A stretch of 64,000 bases of DNA from Marinobacter sp. es.048 (GTDB lineage: Bacteria > Pseudomonadota > Gammaproteobacteria > Pseudomonadales > Oleiphilaceae). A program made the position numbers and the translations under genes. The notes beneath the pieces are model-generated. The model was not told the origin of the DNA and did not search any database. It saw nothing but the letters and a program-made list of their open reading frames with translations. Below are positions 16,250-24,842 of the stretch, piece by piece (the stretch's first letter is position 1; each line of letters opens with the position of its first letter). The stretch lies in contig NZ_FYFA01000001.1 of assembly GCF_900188435.1 (NCBI RefSeq), forward strand, positions 62,001 to 126,000, in the 5' to 3' direction.

Positions 16250-16573
16250 ATGAGTCGTTCTAGCACAAAAGCAACGGTGTATATGCATGGCGAAATTGCC
16301 GGGACTCTAGAGCGTTTTGGTAGTCGAGTAAGGTTCCAATACGACAAACAGTATTTAAAGCTTGGGCAACAACTGAGCCTTAGTCTACCCCTTCGAGCCG
16401 AACCCTATGAAACAGCAGGCCTGCCCGCCTATTTCAGTGGTCTCTGTTCAGAGGGTTGGCTCAGGAGAGTGCAAAGTTTTGAACAGAAAATAGATCCTGC
16501 TGACTCTTTCTTACTATTGATAAACAACGGACGAGATCTTGCTGGAGCGGTCACCATAGAACCGATCGACTAA
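16250..16573 (+). CDS. HipS-like protein (isolated HipA N-terminal domain)
   Basis: Encodes 107 residues that correspond to the N-subdomain-1 of HipA kinases as a stand-alone protein, like HipS of HipBST systems: the GxIAGTLE opening, FQYD, LSLSLPLR, and the GLPAYFSGLCSEGWLR helix, then DSFLLLINNGRDLAGAVTI at the end. In HipBST, HipS is the antitoxin of the HipT Ser/Thr kinase. Here no kinase gene follows and no HipB precedes it, which is unusual. It sits just upstream of the viperin locus and may be a remnant or a new combination. Confidence 0.75.
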   Translation: MSRSSTKATVYMHGEIAGTLERFGSRVRFQYDKQYLKLGQQLSLSLPLRAEPYETAGLPAYFSGLCSEGWLRRVQSFEQKIDPADSFLLLINNGRDLAGAVTIEPID

Positions 16574-16599
16574 AGCAATTACTAACCTGTCTTTGGGGG

Positions 16600-16758
16600 A
16601 TGGTTACAGTCTACCGCTGGCCGCCAGCTCTGGGAGAGCAGGATTTTTCCATTCTTCCAGCATTTAGGTTCTACACGCTACACAACCTGAATTTGACTCC
16701 TACAGAAAACCACTCTAGTCTAATCAAACGCTTATCTGCGGTCGGCTATCGAGCTTGA
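16600..16758 (+). CDS. possible 52-residue ORF
   Basis: ATG 16600 follows a run of G bases and opens 52 codons of ordinary composition in the gap after the HipS-like gene, where a hipT kinase would be expected. It shows no kinase motif or other domain. It may be a chance frame. Confidence 0.2.
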   Translation: MVTVYRWPPALGEQDFSILPAFRFYTLHNLNLTPTENHSSLIKRLSAVGYRA

Positions 16759-16870
16759 TGCTCACTTTTCCGCTCCCCTCTGCTGCACGGGAGGTTTCAA
16801 CTGCAGGCCAGACTTTCGTCTGGTGCGTGATCCCTATTGTGAAACCTCATCCCATAGCGAGGAGAAAACC

Positions 16871-19087
16871 ATGTGCAGGATTGATGCGCCTTACGTCAAT
16901 CGCTCCCTTGATGAAAAATCCGACCCAAGTGAACGCTTTATTCAGGCGCTAGACGAGCGCGGAATTGACGGTCATTTCCGGGCGTTACTTATCAAACATT
17001 TTTGCGAAAACTGGTGGTGCGTGTTTGGGCGCGTGTCTGCCTTGGAAGATGCCCTAGATACCGTTCGGCAGGAAACCTCCGACGCGGAGAAGGGAGCGTC
17101 ATTCCTTTGCTCCACTCCGTTGGTAGGAAAGCTGAATATCGAATTGCTGGAAAGACACCCCCTCGTGCCCCGGCACATACGTGTGGCTGATCGTGATTCT
17201 GCAGTGTACGACTTCGCGCAAGATGTGGCTCAGACGTACTTTTCAGATTCGCCCTACGCACTATATGGCGCCCTCAAGAACTCTGACTCGACCTCTACCT
17301 TACCACCGTCGTTCGATGGGTTTGTAACGGCACTTTTCGGCGGCGAATTCTGTTTCTCTCGTTCACTGTTCGACGATCCTGCGCTCAATGCCGAAGGAGA
17401 AATGACAAGAAACGACATGCTCTGGGGATTCTTCAACACTATGTCCCGGCATGACGATGGCAACCAGAATGAAATGACGGGCATATGCGCCCCCCAAATT
17501 AAGAACCTGATTTCCGTTGCCTCGCTGCAGGTTCATGATGGCCCGCCAACCCTCGGTTCACAAAAGTTCCTGCAGGGCATCAGGTTCCTGAAAACGTGGG
17601 TCGCTTCCGATGCCGCGGCCAGAAGACTGAACAGTGTCTATGAGGGAGTGTTTCAAAAACTAGATATCGAGTGGTCAGAACTCTTTAGAATCTTAGATTC
17701 GACAGCGTCGACGCACGCTTCTCTCAGCGAACCATCGGACACTGCCTACCAATGGCTTGTAAAAATCAAATCAACACTTCATGAGACGTTCTGCATCCAC
17801 ATGGATCTGTTGGCGGCCAATGACGTTCAGATTGAACAGTGGGCTTCACAACTGAACACCTGCTTTCAGTCTCTCAGCTTTCGCTACCCTGACATCCTAA
17901 AGGAACCCCCGGAGGAACGGGACGCCACTGAAAACGAACATTTGAAACTCATCTGCTCGCAGCTCACCAACTACCAGATTGAGTACTGGATTCAGTGGTC
18001 AATCCGGAGAGATATTGAGTCGGAACTGTCGCGATCCGACGGGCTACTCCCCAGCAGAGAATTCCGTGGTTACGAAAGCAGGAAGTGGTGGGCGTCGGAC
18101 TATCCGGCCACCTGGAAAATTAAACTCGAAGAAGAACTCAACAGCCGGGATATCGAGGCCAAACTGACAATCCTCTCAGGTGCTTTACGCCGCTTACCTC
18201 ACGAGGCCGCTGCCCGTGAATACCTGGCGTGGTGGAACGGGTTGCTCGCAGGCCTAATTCACGACCCCGAGTTCCCGCCTTCTCTAATCCCTCAGTGGGC
18301 GATTGCTGCCGCTGACAGGTTGGATAAAGAGTTAGTGACTCCCTACATCGATAAAAGCCTAGGGCTGCTTCGTGGTGAACTGTCTAATGGGGCGCAGCCT
18401 TACCATAACAAGCAGCTTGAGGAATTATTGAACAAGCTGTCCTTTTTCAAACCATCGAAAGCACTGCGGCATCGCCTCATGCTGATGCGTTCGTCAAACA
18501 TCCCGTTTTCTGACGAGTCGATTTCTCGCTTCAATCCAGTAAACAGTGAGAAAGCTATTGGCTGGTACTGGCCCCTGAAGGAAGTGGCCAGGGATCGGTT
18601 TTCTAAAACCATGCAATTGAGCCGTCCGCAGAGCCGTGAAGAAAGCGAGCAGGCCGAAATGGCATGCTACGAGACGTTTGCACTCGAATTGGTTGAATTC
18701 TGCCTGAGCCGCCTTCGCCTCCGGAAAGGAGAGAAGCCCAAAGATGGCAAATACGATGCTAGCCAAGTAACTGAAAAATCCCCCATCTGGCGCCAGGGAT
18801 ATCTGAAGGCGTTACTGGAACTCGGCCTTGATCCCAACGGTAAGGCCCATAAAACGGTCTACTTCACCAAACAGTTCGATCCTGATGAAAATGTTCGAGC
18901 GGTTGCAAAAGAGTGTTATCGGGCTGTCCGCCGAGAGGCCAAAAAGAACCGGAGCATCCAGGATTTCAAACGCGGACTGATTGCCGCTGAATGGTGGTTG
19001 TTGATGAGTCAACGGCTTGAACTCAATCTCGAAGTTAACCATGAGGAAGCACTCAAGACCCGGCGCAACTTGTTGCGCAACCCGTAA
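16871..19087 (+). CDS. 738-residue protein of unknown family, upstream of viperin
   Basis: The start at ATG 16871 follows GAGGAG at suitable spacing; the frame extends to 16823 but without a better site. The protein is long, soluble and apparently almost entirely helical, with Trp-rich stretches (KHFCENWWCVFGRV near residue 45, IEYWIQWSIRRDIE near 375, IAAEWWLLMSQRLELN near the end). I see no Walker A, nuclease, TIR, SIR2 or kinase motif. It lies 126 bp before the viperin gene in the same direction and may be its partner, a sensor or an independent defence protein. Not recognised. Confidence 0.7.
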   Translation: MCRIDAPYVNRSLDEKSDPSERFIQALDERGIDGHFRALLIKHFCENWWCVFGRVSALEDALDTVRQETSDAEKGASFLCSTPLVGKLNIELLERHPLVPRHIRVADRDSAVYDFAQDVAQTYFSDSPYALYGALKNSDSTSTLPPSFDGFVTALFGGEFCFSRSLFDDPALNAEGEMTRNDMLWGFFNTMSRHDDGNQNEMTGICAPQIKNLISVASLQVHDGPPTLGSQKFLQGIRFLKTWVASDAAARRLNSVYEGVFQKLDIEWSELFRILDSTASTHASLSEPSDTAYQWLVKIKSTLHETFCIHMDLLAANDVQIEQWASQLNTCFQSLSFRYPDILKEPPEERDATENEHLKLICSQLTNYQIEYWIQWSIRRDIESELSRSDGLLPSREFRGYESRKWWASDYPATWKIKLEEELNSRDIEAKLTILSGALRRLPHEAAAREYLAWWNGLLAGLIHDPEFPPSLIPQWAIAAADRLDKELVTPYIDKSLGLLRGELSNGAQPYHNKQLEELLNKLSFFKPSKALRHRLMLMRSSNIPFSDESISRFNPVNSEKAIGWYWPLKEVARDRFSKTMQLSRPQSREESEQAEMACYETFALELVEFCLSRLRLRKGEKPKDGKYDASQVTEKSPIWRQGYLKALLELGLDPNGKAHKTVYFTKQFDPDENVRAVAKECYRAVRREAKKNRSIQDFKRGLIAAEWWLLMSQRLELNLEVNHEEALKTRRNLLRNP

Positions 19088-19213
19088 CCAACCGAAAACC
19101 TGACCCCAAAACCAAGTGGTGTACTGGAGCCTGATGCTCCTACCCTGACGCCCCGCGTCCGCCATGTAAAAACTTCACGGTCCGTAAAACGGATTCCGTC
19201 AAGGAGTATACGC

Positions 19214-20182
19214 ATGCGTACGAACACCCTTATTTGTTCAGCAAACCGATCGGCCACACCTCCTGCCAAGGTCCCTGCGGTAGATGAGCTCACAATAAAC
19301 TGGCACGTCACGGAAGCCTGCAACTATAGCTGCCAGTATTGCTACGCAAAATGGAAAGACTACCCCAATCCGCGGGAGTTATTTCATGACCGCAGGCGGA
19401 CCCGCCAGCTGCTAACCGAGTTATTCCGACACTTTGACCCCACAAACACCAACAATCCGTTACGTGAAGAACTCTCCTGGAAGACAGTCCGCCTAAATCT
19501 CGCCGGCGGAGAGCCCTCGATCCTTGGCGACCGTCTGTTGGAGATTGCCCAGGTAGCCCGGGAAGTTGGATTTCAGCTTTCCATTATCAGCAATGGCTCA
19601 CGACTGACGCGTTCCATGATTAAGGAACTAGCGCCGCATTTGACCTGCCTGGGGATCAGCCTGGATTCAGCAAATCCGACTACCAACATGAAGATTGGCC
19701 GAGCCCTTCGAAGCGGACAGCTCCTCGACCTTCAGGAGCTTGCAGGCCATATACGTCTGGCGCGCAAGATCAACCCCCGACTCACAATAAAGCTCAATAC
19801 TGTCGTGAACCTCCTGAATGCCGGAGAGGATCTCAGCGATTTGGTTGGAGAGATACGCCCCCAACGCTGGAAGATCCTGCGCATGCTCCCGATTGTTGAC
19901 CGCTCGTTAGCGATCAGCGACGAGGAGTTTGTCGCCTTTGTTCAAAGGCATCGCGCTTTCCAGTCGGTTCAATGTGTCGAGGACAATCGAGACATGTGTG
20001 AGTCCTACCTCATGGTCGATCCCTTCGGGCGCTTCTTCCAAAATCACCCCTCATTAGCCGGAGGGTACCTATACAGCGATCCCATTCTAGCCGTTGGCGC
20101 ACAGGCCGCATTCTCGAAAATGGCATTCGATTCGGCCAGCTTTCAATCCCGCTATACAGGCGAGCTGGGAGGCAGACAGTGA
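19214..20182 (+). CDS. prokaryotic viperin (radical SAM, antiviral nucleotide-analogue synthase)
   Basis: Encodes 322 residues with AAGGAG 8 bp before ATG. The radical-SAM cluster motif CxxxCxxC is at Cys36, Cys40 and Cys43 (NWHVTEACNYSCQYCYAKW), followed by the SAM-binding GGEP at 98-101, SIISNGSRL and LGISLDS. Viperin-specific blocks follow: KLNTVVN, the Arg-Trp-Lys of RPQRWKILRMLPI, and a C-terminal SYLMVDPFGRFFQN that corresponds to SYLILDEYMRFLN of animal viperin. Known prokaryotic viperins convert CTP, GTP or UTP to 3'-deoxy-didehydro analogues that block phage transcription. No nucleotide kinase is adjacent. Together with its neighbours it looks like a defence locus at the end of a genomic island. 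Confidence 0.9.
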   Translation: MRTNTLICSANRSATPPAKVPAVDELTINWHVTEACNYSCQYCYAKWKDYPNPRELFHDRRRTRQLLTELFRHFDPTNTNNPLREELSWKTVRLNLAGGEPSILGDRLLEIAQVAREVGFQLSIISNGSRLTRSMIKELAPHLTCLGISLDSANPTTNMKIGRALRSGQLLDLQELAGHIRLARKINPRLTIKLNTVVNLLNAGEDLSDLVGEIRPQRWKILRMLPIVDRSLAISDEEFVAFVQRHRAFQSVQCVEDNRDMCESYLMVDPFGRFFQNHPSLAGGYLYSDPILAVGAQAAFSKMAFDSASFQSRYTGELGGRQ

Positions 20183-20379
20183 AAAGGTACAGCTCGAACA
20201 AAGATTGGAACGTCGCCATCAGACGCCTCGTCAAGCTAGGGTGGAGGTATCGTCGCGGTGGCAAGCACGGACGACTAACCCATCCCGACTGCTCGAAAAC
20301 ACTCATTGTTTCGAATTCACCGAGCGACCACCGGAGCTTGAAAAACTTCATGCGAACTGTCAGGTCGACTCGGGGCTAG
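20179..20379 (+). CDS. HicA-like small protein coupled to viperin
   Basis: Encodes 66 residues from GTG 20179, which overlaps the viperin stop by 4 bp (GTGA), with GGGAGG 6 bp upstream inside the viperin gene. The pattern GWRYRRGGKHGRLTHPDCSK...VSNSPSDHRSLKNFMRTVR resembles the double-stranded-RNA-binding-like HicA fold: basic loop, central His, then a helix. HicA proteins are mRNA-cleaving toxins, and similar small HicA-like proteins accompany other phage-defence operons. No HicB antitoxin was recognised downstream. The role with viperin is unknown. Confidence 0.6.
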   Translation: MKRYSSNKDWNVAIRRLVKLGWRYRRGGKHGRLTHPDCSKTLIVSNSPSDHRSLKNFMRTVRSTRG

Positions 20380-20910
20380 ATCGAAAGAGCCATCAGCCAT
20401 ATGCAACATGAAGCTCTCTGGATCTCCTTTTGGAGGAGGTCCAGGGGCAGATTGCGATCGAGGCCTTATAAATGGATCAACTCGCTGGGAGTACTGACGC
20501 GCCCCAAACCATTGAGATTCAATCTCGACTTCCGGCCGCTTTCCGGTCGCTTCCATCCCTTTAATGCCAATAAAGTTGATGGGCTATTCGCCCATTATCG
20601 TTATTTCCTTCTAACGATAAGCTGCGCATCCAAATTCGCCAGTGTCCGGATTTCGGACACGCATTTCCTAACAGTTGCGAAACCAGGTCCAAGGCGTAGA
20701 GTCAATTTATACAGGGAAAAAAGCATGCTAAGGGCAACGATCAAAGTCCGGTTCCCGGACACCAAATTCTTATCAACCTTGTGCCCAAAGTCGTCGTTAA
20801 TCGGTCATAATATTGATATATCGGCATTTTTTAAGTTTCATATTTTTGGCGTAAGCAATTGAACATACAGATTTTCGCCGATTAAGACCGCTAGCTATCG
20901 GGCAATGAGG
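20380..20910. other. gap between the viperin locus and the tRNA fragment
   Basis: One plus-strand frame is open at 20401-20862 (153 codons), but it has no clear ribosome-binding site, domain or natural-looking composition. Other frames show short coding-like pieces without starts. This could be decayed sequence at the island boundary; I do not call a gene. Confidence 0.35.
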
Positions 20911-20960
20911 GTGCCCTCCGGAGGCAAAGGTCATAGGTTCGAATCCTATCGGGCGCGCCA
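20911..20960 (+). other. 3' part of a tRNA-Arg(CCG) gene, probable attR site
   Basis: Anticodon arm GTGCC-CTCCGGA-GGCAA (anticodon CCG), T-arm ATAGG-TTCGAAT-CCTAT, acceptor 3' strand CGGGCGC, discriminator G and CCA are all present. The sequence upstream cannot supply the expected acceptor 5' strand GCGCCCG or a regular D-arm, so it is not a complete tRNA. A 3' tRNA fragment of this kind is what an integrase leaves at the far end of an island inserted in a tRNA gene. The intact tRNA-Arg and the integrase would then lie to the left of the window. Confidence 0.75.
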
Positions 20961-20962
20961 AA

Positions 20963-21003
20963 TTGCATAAAAAAGCCCACCTCGTGTGGGCTTTTTTATG
21001 CAA
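20963..21003 (+). terminator. rho-independent terminator of the tRNA-Arg gene
   Basis: TTGCATAAAAAAGCCCAC pairs with GTGGGCTTTTTTATGCAA around CTCGT. The long T run makes it a strong terminator just after the tRNA 3' fragment, probably the original tRNA terminator. It can also act on the minus strand. Confidence 0.9.
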
Positions 21004-21099
21004 CTCTGGTTTGCCCGATGGCAGATGCAGAACCTACGTTCGACAAACGGCGCCAGCCGTTTGGGCGCCGCCGATCACTGGAACTGTTGGACATTTTGA

Positions 21100-22725
21100 T
21101 CAGCTATGTGAACCCGCGGCCTTGAGAATCATGTCAGCAGCCTTTTCGGCAATGGCAACCGTGGGCGCGTTGGTATTGCCGCTAATCAGCCGGGGCATGA
21201 TGGACGCGTCTACCACACGGAGGCCTCCGAGCCCGTGCACCCTGAGTTGCGGGTCCACTACCGCCATCCTGTCAGTACCCATCTTGCAGGTGCCCACCGG
21301 GTGGTACACCAGGCCTACCTTTTCCTTTACCTTCTCAATGATCTGCTCGTCGGACTGGCGATCTGCGCCCGGGTGGATTTCCTCACCCCGATAATCGTCA
21401 AAGGCCTTCGCCGCCAGAATCCGGCGGGCCTGGCGGATACCATCCACCATGACTTTGCAGTCATCGGGATCGGCAAAGAAGTTGTAGTCGATCTCCGGCG
21501 CCGCAAACGGATCGGCCGACGCTATGGTTACGGTGCCTGTGCTCTTTGGCCGCAGCACACAGACATGCACTGAATAACCGGGGTTGGACATGAGCTTCAG
21601 GTCTCGCCCGCTATCATCAAACAGCAGCGGCAGCATGTGGAGCTGAACATCCGGGCGATTAACGCTGTCACTGGATCTGATAAAGCCGCCAGCCTCCGTG
21701 ATGGATTTCGCCAACTTCCCCTGTTTTCTGGCGATATAGCTGATCGTATCCGGAAGCATTTTCAGCAGGCCGCCGAGCGAGGCCGTGAAGCCGTTGTTTT
21801 TCCGGCTTGAGACCAGCACACAGGCGTCCACGTGCTCCTGGAGGTTCTTGCCCACCCCCGGTAATTCGTGCAGGCACCGAATACCCAGGCTTTCCAGCGA
21901 GTCGCGGTCCCCGATGCCGGAAAGCTGAAGCAACTGTGGTGAATTGATAGCTCCACCACTCAGGATGATCTCCCGGCTCGCATTCAAGACAAGGTCTCTG
22001 TCTTTGTGACGAAGCTCCACCGCAACGGCCCGATTCCCCTCGAGCACCAGTTTTTGGACTCGCGCTTCGGTAAGCACGGTGAGGTTCTGGCGGTTCATCG
22101 CGGGCTTCAGGTAGGCATCGGCGGCACCAAACCGACGGCCGTTTTTGATGTTCAGGTGGAAATAGCCCACTCCTTCCTGTTCGGCGCCGTTAAAATCACT
22201 GCTGTAGGGAAAACCGGCTTGCCGGGCCGCATCAACGAAGGCTCCAGACATCGGATATTCGGCCGTTTCCGGGGCACTGATATAAAGGTTGCCGCCTTTG
22301 CCATGATAAGGGGTTGCGGCCAGCGTCTCGTGGTGTTCCGATTTCAGGAAATAAGGCAACATCTCGGCATAGCCCCAGCCTTCATTACCCAGAGCCTCCC
22401 ATTCGTCGTAATCCTCTTTCTGGCCCCGCACATACAACATACCGTTGATTAACGAACTCCCCCCAAGCCCTTTGCCACGAGGGGTAAACAAAGGCTGGCC
22501 ACCACGAAGTCGCTGGTCGGGCCTGGCGTTGAAAGCCCAGTTGTATGTCTTGATGAACATATGGGCAGCAAAAGCGCCCGGCGTCCGGATTGTGAACGAG
22601 CTCTTGCCGGGCCCGGCCTCCAGCACGCACACCGAAAACCGGCCACTGGCTGACAGGCGGTCTGCCAGTACACAGCCGGCAGAGCCGGCACCGACGACGA
22701 TGTAATCAAAGCTCTCGTTGATCAT
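21100..22725 (-). CDS. GMC-family alcohol/choline dehydrogenase (FAD)
   Basis: Encodes 541 residues. The FAD-binding Rossmann motif GAGSAGCVLADRL lies at residues 12-24, and the GMC signature blocks follow (GLGGSSLINGMLYVRG near 85-100, SGGAINSPQLLQLSGIG near 260). The C-terminal YHPVGTCKMG carries the active-site His, and NTNAPTVAIAEKAAD closes the protein. Oxidises primary alcohols to aldehydes and passes electrons to a quinone. Its ATG overlaps the stop of the alkylsulfatase gene by 4 bp, so it probably oxidises the alcohol freed from alkyl sulfates. Similar to AlkJ and BetA; the exact substrate is inferred from context. Confidence 0.9.
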   Translation of the reverse strand: MINESFDYIVVGAGSAGCVLADRLSASGRFSVCVLEAGPGKSSFTIRTPGAFAAHMFIKTYNWAFNARPDQRLRGGQPLFTPRGKGLGGSSLINGMLYVRGQKEDYDEWEALGNEGWGYAEMLPYFLKSEHHETLAATPYHGKGGNLYISAPETAEYPMSGAFVDAARQAGFPYSSDFNGAEQEGVGYFHLNIKNGRRFGAADAYLKPAMNRQNLTVLTEARVQKLVLEGNRAVAVELRHKDRDLVLNASREIILSGGAINSPQLLQLSGIGDRDSLESLGIRCLHELPGVGKNLQEHVDACVLVSSRKNNGFTASLGGLLKMLPDTISYIARKQGKLAKSITEAGGFIRSSDSVNRPDVQLHMLPLLFDDSGRDLKLMSNPGYSVHVCVLRPKSTGTVTIASADPFAAPEIDYNFFADPDDCKVMVDGIRQARRILAAKAFDDYRGEEIHPGADRQSDEQIIEKVKEKVGLVYHPVGTCKMGTDRMAVVDPQLRVHGLGGLRVVDASIMPRLISGNTNAPTVAIAEKAADMILKAAGSHS

Positions 22726-24698
22726 TGCATCGCCACCGGTTCAATGATGGCGAAGTTTGATGGCGGCTGTTCGAGCATTTGCAGCAGGCCAAAGAAGGCA
22801 TCCACTGATCCTTCAACCTGGATATCGCCTGCCTCCACCGCCTCCGGGAAGCTTGTTTTTTGCAGGAGGATATTGTCCAGAACCGCTCGGGACATACTCA
22901 CGCTGGCGTGGGCATGCTCGTCCAGCTCCCCCGACCGATGGGTCAGCGTGGCGTTCTGGAGGTTCAGCCGATAATCTTCGCTCTTGTCGGTGATGGACCA
23001 GTTGATCACCAGGTGCTTTCCGGCCGCTTTTTCCGGGTCAATCCTTACCCCCATGGCATCAAAAAACATGCTGGTTTCCAGCGCCTGCATCAGGTCTGGC
23101 TGCAGCCCCACATGTTTCGGCGTAATCATGCCGTGGCGCAATTCGTGCGCGCCAACAAGGTAGGCACTACGCCAGGTGCCCGCCTCAGCCTGGTAGCCAA
23201 GCTGCTCGAGAGCGTCCGCCCCCAGTTCGCGCGCTTCACGGTTTTCAGGGTTGGCATAAACGAGATCTCGCATCACTGATGCCACCCAGCGATAGTCGCC
23301 GTCGGCAAAGTCTTTGCGGGCCTTTCGGAGCACTTCCGCCTCACCGCCCATGTAATCAATGGTGCGTCTGGATTCTTCACGAGGTGGCAAGGGGTTTAGG
23401 TTGGCAGGATTGGCGTCATACCAGCCCATGTAGCGCTGATATACACCGCGGGCATTGTGGCTGACGGTTCCGTAATAACCGCGCGCTGACCATTCCTGGT
23501 TCAGGCTTTCAGGCAACTGCAGGTTTTCAGCAATATCCCCGGGCAACATGCCACGGTTCATCATACGAACCGTCTGATCATGGATATGCTTGTACAGGTC
23601 CCTTTGAACTTCCAGAAAATGCGTGATGTCCTCGGGATTCCAGATCGGCCAGTGATGCTGGGCCACCAGAATGTCCGTGCGATCGGCGAAGCGAACCAGT
23701 ACTTTATCGATAAATTTGGACCAGGAATTGGCGTCCCGAATCGCGGCCCCGCGGATGGTGTAGATATTGTGAAGATGTTGGCTGGTGATCTCGGCGGTGT
23801 TGAGCACCCGGAACTGAGGGAAATACATCATCATCTCAGATTCGGCTTCAGTGCCATGGGCCATCTGGAATTCGATATCGATACCATCAATGGTCAGGTT
23901 GGCGTTGTCAGGTACTGTATCCGTGGGTGCAATGAGGCTGAGCCCGCCACTACCCAATGCCTTGCCAAGCCCGGTGTCGACATGGCCTCTAACGCCTGGA
24001 GTCAGACCGGCGCCAAACTGGTAGGTGGCACGACGGGTCATCGCGTTGCCGGCAATCACGTTCTCTGCAATGGCATGCTCCATGAACCCCTCCGGAGCAT
24101 AGATCCGCACCTTCCCGACCCGGACATCCTCCTCATTAACCACACCCTTCACGCCCCCGAAATGATCCGCATGGTTGTGTGTATAAAGCACGGCCACAAC
24201 GGGCTTCTTGTCTCGGTGCTGGTAATAGAGTTCCAGACCGGCGCGGGCTGTGGCGGGCGTCAGTAAGGGATCAATGATGATCAGGCCGCTGTCGCCCTCG
24301 ATGATGGTCATATTGGACAGATCCATGTTGCGGACCTGGTACATGCCATCCACCACCTCGAAAAGCCCATGGATCGCATTCAACTGCGCCATGCGCCACA
24401 GGCTTGGGTTAACGGAATCCGGAGCTGAATCACCATTGAGGAAGGAGTAGGGCTCCATGTCCCAGGCCACATGCCCCTCTTCGTCCACTACCCGACCATT
24501 GGGCAGCGCACCCACGAAACCACGACGCGCATCCTCAAATGATCGCGTGTCAGCAAACGGCAGCTCGTTCAGTACTTCCTGGTTAACCTTTGCTGTCACC
24601 GCAGTTGCCGGCTTGGAGGTTTCGGCCTGAGCGATCGCTGGGAACAGTATACCGGCACCTAACGCTGCCAGCATGGCCTTCTTGAATAGGGGTAGCAT
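22722..24698 (-). CDS. sdsA: SdsA-type alkylsulfatase (metallo-beta-lactamase fold)
   Basis: Encodes 658 residues from ATG 24696-24698, 8 bp after GAGGAG; a longer frame upstream has no signal sequence. A signal peptide (residues 1-24, ending AIAQA) sends it to the periplasm. The zinc-binding THNHADHFGG motif marks the metallo-beta-lactamase domain. An all-helical dimerisation domain follows, and the last 130 residues are the SCP2-like lipid-binding domain of SdsA1. It hydrolyses alkyl sulfates such as dodecyl sulfate to alcohol and sulfate. The next gene is an alcohol dehydrogenase, and a LysR regulator is divergent, as for sdsA/sdsB of Pseudomonas. Confidence 0.88.
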   Translation of the reverse strand: MLPLFKKAMLAALGAGILFPAIAQAETSKPATAVTAKVNQEVLNELPFADTRSFEDARRGFVGALPNGRVVDEEGHVAWDMEPYSFLNGDSAPDSVNPSLWRMAQLNAIHGLFEVVDGMYQVRNMDLSNMTIIEGDSGLIIIDPLLTPATARAGLELYYQHRDKKPVVAVLYTHNHADHFGGVKGVVNEEDVRVGKVRIYAPEGFMEHAIAENVIAGNAMTRRATYQFGAGLTPGVRGHVDTGLGKALGSGGLSLIAPTDTVPDNANLTIDGIDIEFQMAHGTEAESEMMMYFPQFRVLNTAEITSQHLHNIYTIRGAAIRDANSWSKFIDKVLVRFADRTDILVAQHHWPIWNPEDITHFLEVQRDLYKHIHDQTVRMMNRGMLPGDIAENLQLPESLNQEWSARGYYGTVSHNARGVYQRYMGWYDANPANLNPLPPREESRRTIDYMGGEAEVLRKARKDFADGDYRWVASVMRDLVYANPENREARELGADALEQLGYQAEAGTWRSAYLVGAHELRHGMITPKHVGLQPDLMQALETSMFFDAMGVRIDPEKAAGKHLVINWSITDKSEDYRLNLQNATLTHRSGELDEHAHASVSMSRAVLDNILLQKTSFPEAVEAGDIQVEGSVDAFFGLLQMLEQPPSNFAIIEPVAMQ

Positions 24699-24810
24699 GC
24701 GGAATCTCCTCTTTTTGGCGGCACCTGGGTTTTGTTGGTTTTGAATCGTGCGCCACGTAACTGCAGTTTGAAGCGAGGTGTTCCGTTCATCCAATGCAAT
24801 GTTTCTTGAC

Positions 24811-24835
24811 TTAGCATGCGCAAAACGCATAGATG
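24811..24835. promoter_or_regulatory. inverted repeat in the sdsA/LysR divergent promoter region
   Basis: ATGCG-CAAAA-CGCAT at 24816-24830 is a perfect 5-bp palindrome with T-N11-A spacing, the usual form of a LysR-type binding site. It ends 13 bp before the regulator start and 118 bp upstream of the sulfatase start, so the regulator could act on both. Confidence 0.5.
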
Positions 24836-24842
24836 TAGTGCC

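Noticed and set aside
20401..20862. 153-codon plus-strand ORF after the HicA-like gene
   Set aside because: No ribosome-binding site, no domain and unnatural composition; kept only as an uncertain gap note.
20886..20960. A complete functional tRNA-Arg gene
   Set aside because: The 5' acceptor strand and D-arm do not pair with the 3' half; only the segment from the anticodon arm onward is tRNA-like.
20797..21003. Minus-strand ORF of 68 residues with an IGFEPMTFASGG stretch
   Set aside because: It is the antisense of the tRNA-Arg 3' fragment and its terminator; this stretch is a well-known artefact of translating antisense tRNA.
22006..24266. Plus-strand ORFs opposite the GMC dehydrogenase and alkylsulfatase genes
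   Set aside because: Both minus-strand genes have clear families, starts and coupling; these are shadows.
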